A stretch of DNA of 7,979 nucleotides from JAWOFN01 sp046497505 [NCBI: bacterium] (GTDB lineage: Bacteria > Blakebacterota > Blakebacteria > Blakebacterales): the NCBI GenBank assembly GCA_046497505.1, contig JAWOFN010000100.1, positions 1 through 7,979 of the forward strand. The letters run 5' to 3'. The translations under genes and the position numbers were made by a program. This document shows, in pieces, positions 5,354 through 7,979 of the stretch; position 1 is the stretch's first letter; each line of letters opens with the position of its first letter. The notes beneath the pieces are model-generated. The model saw nothing but the letters and a program-made list of their open reading frames with translations, was not told the origin of the DNA and made no database searches.

Positions 5354-7318
5354 ATGACGATGGCTGAGACGACTGCCACAGAGGAGCGTCTGACCCTCAC
5401 ACTCCCCGACGGGAGTACGCGGGAGGTACCGGCTGGGACCACCGGCCGGGAGGTGGCGGAGTCCATCGGCCCCGGCCTTGCCCGGGCGGCCCTGGCCGCC
5501 GAGATCAACGGGCGCGTGGTGGACCTGGACGCCCCGCTCGAGGAGAGCGGGCCCTTCAGGATCCACACCTTCGATTCGGAGGAGGGGCAGGAGGTGTTCT
5601 GGCACTCCACCGCTCACCTCACCGCCCAGGCCGTGAAACGGCTCTACCCCTCCGCGAAGCTCGCCATCGGTCCTCCGGTGGAGCAGGGATACTACTACGA
5701 CATCGACTTCGGGGAACCGATCTCCAGCGAGGATCTCGAGAAGATCGAGGCGGAGATGGAACGGATCGTCCAGGAGGACCTGGAGATACGGCATTCCACC
5801 CTGCCGCTGGATGAGGCGAAGAGCTTCTTCGAAGAGGCGGGCGAGACCTACAAGGTCCGGATCCTGGAGGACCTGAAAGCGGACGAGGAAGTGGCCCTCA
5901 CGGACGACGAGGAGGTCAGCCTCTACTCCCAGGGGGAGTGGACCGACCTCTGCCGGGGACCGCATGTGCCCTCGACAGGGCGCCTGAAGGCCTTCAAGCT
6001 CACCCGACTCGCCGGAGCGTACTGGCGGGGCGATCCCGAGAACGAGCAGCTGCAGCGGGTCTACGGGATCAGCTTCCCCAGGGCCTCCCAGCTGGAGTCG
6101 TACCTGGAACGGATCGAGGAGGCGAAGAAGCGGGACCATCGGAAGATTGGCAGGGAGATGGACCTCTTCTCCTTCCAGCCCGAGGGTCCGGGGTTCCCCT
6201 TCTGGCACCCCAGCGGTACGATCCTCTTCAACACGGTGAGCGATTACATCCGGGGCAAGCTGACCGAGCGGGGCTATCATGAGATCCGGACCCCCCTGAT
6301 CCTCAGCGAGGAGCTCTGGCACAAGAGCGGGCATTGGGAACACTACCGGGACAACATGTACTTCACCGAGATCGACGAGGACGATTTCGCGGTGAAGCCC
6401 ATGAACTGCCCGGGGGCGTGCCTGATCTATGCCTCCGACCTCCGCTCCTACCGGGACCTCCCCCTCCGCATGGCGGAGATGGGGCTGGTGCACCGGCACG
6501 AGCTGAGCGGGGTGCTCCACGGCCTGACCCGGGTGCGCTCCTTCACCCAGGACGACGCACATCACTACTGCACCCCCGACCAGGTGGAGGCCGAGGCGGC
6601 CACGATCGTCGAGCTGGTCCGGGAGGTGTACGCCGATTTCGGGTTCCAGGACTACCGGGTGGAACTGAGCACCCGCCCCGAGAAGTACGCGGGCACCGTC
6701 GAGATGTGGGACCGCGCCGAAGCGCAGCTCACATCGGTACTGGACGAGAGCGGGCTGGAGTACACCGTGAACGAGGGGGACGGGGCGTTCTACGGCCCCA
6801 AGATCGATTTCCACGTCCGTGACAGCATCGGCCGGTCCTGGCAGCTGGGCACGGTCCAGGTGGACTACTCCATGCCCGAGGCCTTCGATCTGGAGTACGT
6901 GGGCTCGGACGGGGAGCGTCACCGGCCGGTGATGATCCACCGGGCCATCTTCGGATCGGTGGAACGCTTCCTCGGCATCCTCATCGAGCACTATGCCGGG
7001 GACTTCCCCCTTTGGCTCGCACCCCGCCAGGTGGTGGTGATCCCGGTGGGCGAGGGGCACAGACCCTACGCCCGGGACATCGCCGGACGGATGCACGAGG
7101 GGGGGCTTCGCACGGAAGTGGATGACCGGGACGAGAAGGTAGGGTACAAGATACGTGAGGGGGAGACCGGTCGTGTCCCCTTCATGCTGGTGGTAGGGGA
7201 CCGGGAGCAGGAAGCCGGTTCTGTTAGTGTGCGGCGTCGTAAAGAGGGCGATATTGGTACGATGACCGTGGAAGCATTCCTTGAACTCGCCCAGAAGGAG
7301 AGGGACAGCTACTCGTGA
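5354..7318 (+). CDS. thrS: Threonyl-tRNA synthetase
   Basis: A 654-residue class II aminoacyl-tRNA synthetase that charges tRNA-Thr and edits mischarged seryl-tRNA. In order: an N-terminal TGS domain (about 13-72), the editing domain with HSTAH (84-88) and YYYD, the catalytic core with zinc ligands C352 (in MNCPG), H403 (in DDAHHY) and H529 (in IHRAI), and the C-terminal anticodon-binding domain (from about 560). All expected catalytic and zinc residues are present, and the length is close to the E. coli enzyme (642). The start is uncertain between ATG 5354 and ATG 5360; neither has a Shine-Dalgarno sequence, and the open frame continues upstream through the tRNA, which cannot be coding. The short leader leaves no room for an E. 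coli-type operator or a T-box. The stop overlaps the infC start. Confidence 0.97.
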   Translation: MTMAETTATEERLTLTLPDGSTREVPAGTTGREVAESIGPGLARAALAAEINGRVVDLDAPLEESGPFRIHTFDSEEGQEVFWHSTAHLTAQAVKRLYPSAKLAIGPPVEQGYYYDIDFGEPISSEDLEKIEAEMERIVQEDLEIRHSTLPLDEAKSFFEEAGETYKVRILEDLKADEEVALTDDEEVSLYSQGEWTDLCRGPHVPSTGRLKAFKLTRLAGAYWRGDPENEQLQRVYGISFPRASQLESYLERIEEAKKRDHRKIGREMDLFSFQPEGPGFPFWHPSGTILFNTVSDYIRGKLTERGYHEIRTPLILSEELWHKSGHWEHYRDNMYFTEIDEDDFAVKPMNCPGACLIYASDLRSYRDLPLRMAEMGLVHRHELSGVLHGLTRVRSFTQDDAHHYCTPDQVEAEAATIVELVREVYADFGFQDYRVELSTRPEKYAGTVEMWDRAEAQLTSVLDESGLEYTVNEGDGAFYGPKIDFHVRDSIGRSWQLGTVQVDYSMPEAFDLEYVGSDGERHRPVMIHRAIFGSVERFLGILIEHYAGDFPLWLAPRQVVVIPVGEGHRPYARDIAGRMHEGGLRTEVDDRDEKVGYKIREGETGRVPFMLVVGDREQEAGSVSVRRRKEGDIGTMTVEAFLELAQKERDSYS

Positions 7319-7848
7319 GCACAGATCGCGGACCTCGCGTCAACCGTCAGATCCGGATATCACCCGTGAGGGTGGTGGACGAGGACGGCGAACAGCTCGG
7401 GATCATGGAAGTGGATAAGGCCCGGACTGCCGCGGAAGAGCGGGGCCTCGACCTGGTGGAGGTGGCGCCCAACGCCCGCCCCCCGGTCTGCAAGATCATG
7501 GACTACGGGAAGTACAAGTACGAGCAGGCCAAGAAGGAGAAGGAGGCGAAGAAGAAGCAGCACCAGGCCCAGGTCAAGGAGATGAAGTTCCGGCCGAAGA
7601 TCGACGACCACGACTACAACTTCAAAGTCAACCACGTCCGCGATTTCATCGAGAACGGGGACAAGGCGAAGCTGACCATCATGTTCCGCGGACGGGAGAT
7701 GATGCATCAGGAGTTCGGCGAGGCGATCCTGGAGCGGGTCAAGGAAGACCTCTCCGACATCGCAGTCGTGGAACAGGAGCCCAAGACCGAAGGCCGCAAC
7801 ATGACCATGGTCCTGGCTCCTGCCAAATCCCTGAAGAGCACGGACTGA
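7315..7848 (+). CDS. infC: Translation initiation factor IF-3
   Basis: A 177-residue IF3, which binds the 30S subunit, keeps it apart from 50S and checks start-codon pairing. The N-terminal domain has VNRQIR (9-14), VRVVDEDGEQLG and LDLVEVAPNARPPVCKIMDYGKYKYE; a lysine-rich linker (about 71-82) follows; then the C-terminal domain, including VKEMKFRPKIDDHDY and FRGREM. The apparent start is GTG, overlapping the thrS stop as GTGA, so translation is likely coupled. Purine-rich GGAGAGGG sits about ten bases upstream. In E. coli infC uses AUU and IF3 represses it by rejecting that codon; GTG here is a milder non-AUG start, and whether it supports autoregulation is unknown. Confidence 0.96.
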   Translation: MSTDRGPRVNRQIRISPVRVVDEDGEQLGIMEVDKARTAAEERGLDLVEVAPNARPPVCKIMDYGKYKYEQAKKEKEAKKKQHQAQVKEMKFRPKIDDHDYNFKVNHVRDFIENGDKAKLTIMFRGREMMHQEFGEAILERVKEDLSDIAVVEQEPKTEGRNMTMVLAPAKSLKSTD

Positions 7849-7883
7849 ACCGCGCATAACGAAGTCAGGTGAGATAGGACATC

Positions 7884-7979
7884 ATGCCGAAGATGAAGAG
7901 CAACCGGGCCGCCATGAAGCGTTTCAAGAAGACGGGTACCGGGAAGATCCGCCGCCGGAAGGCGTACAAGAGCCATATC
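7884..7979 (+). CDS. rpmI: 50S ribosomal protein bL35 (partial, cut by window end)
   Basis: The first 32 codons of bL35 are present, with the family N-terminus [18 protein letters not shown], then [13 protein letters not shown]. The rest, about half of a protein of roughly 65 residues, lies beyond the window. AGGA (7876-7879) is four bases before the ATG. It lies 35 bases after infC in the conserved thrS-infC-rpmI-rplT order, so rplT (bL20) is expected next. No hairpin separates it from infC. Confidence 0.96.
   Translation, partial: MPKMKSNRAAMKRFKKTGTGKIRRRKAYKSHI

Noticed and set aside
5261-7096. A 611-codon minus-strand open frame opposite thrS
   Set aside because: It is antisense to an intact thrS whose motifs and length are complete. 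The translation has no recognisable family and mirrors GC-rich codon structure.

Overview
The window is GC-rich bacterial chromosome, densely packed with genes on both strands. It carries the classic thrS-infC-rpmI translation cluster together with core housekeeping genes. The GC bias, the weak or absent Shine-Dalgarno site at thrS, the eukaryote-like pterin synthase and the fused isoprenoid-kinase protein would fit a little-studied GC-rich phylum such as Gemmatimonadota. That assignment is only an impression; nothing here fixes the taxon. No mobile element, CRISPR array or phage signature is visible.

Layout, left to right. (1) Minus strand, about 41-990: an intact short-chain dehydrogenase/reductase (SDR) preceded by a truncated SDR relic that runs into it through an ATGA overlap. 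(2) Plus strand, 1028-1456: a 6-pyruvoyl-tetrahydropterin synthase homologue of the C-x5-HGH type, diverging from the SDR pair. (3) Minus strand, 1505-1927: a stand-alone PPC/DUF296 protein, convergent with the pterin gene; a long inverted repeat fills the gap between their stop codons. (4) Plus strand, 2050-2796: a PlsC-type acyltransferase. (5) Minus strand, 2775-3575: MazG, whose 3' end overlaps that of plsC. (6) Plus strand, 3661-5139: a 492-residue membrane protein that joins a phytol/dolichol-kinase-like module to a DUF92 (VTE6-like) module. (7) Plus strand, 5187-7979: a promoter, tRNA-Val(GAC), thrS, infC and the start of rpmI, apparently one transcription unit.

How the genes fit together. 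The last block makes translation components: a tRNA, threonyl-tRNA synthetase, IF3 and ribosomal protein bL35. The DUF92 fusion looks like a two-step kinase that could turn a free isoprenoid alcohol into its diphosphate. The pterin synthase beside an SDR suggests, without proving, a reduced-pterin pathway, since sepiapterin reductase is itself an SDR. plsC and mazG are general lipid and nucleotide housekeeping.

The points most worth a second look are the fused kinase, the tRNA-Val with C instead of U at position 33, the 22-nt tRNA-to-thrS junction without a Shine-Dalgarno site, the human-like pterin synthase next to an SDR, and the SDR relic.
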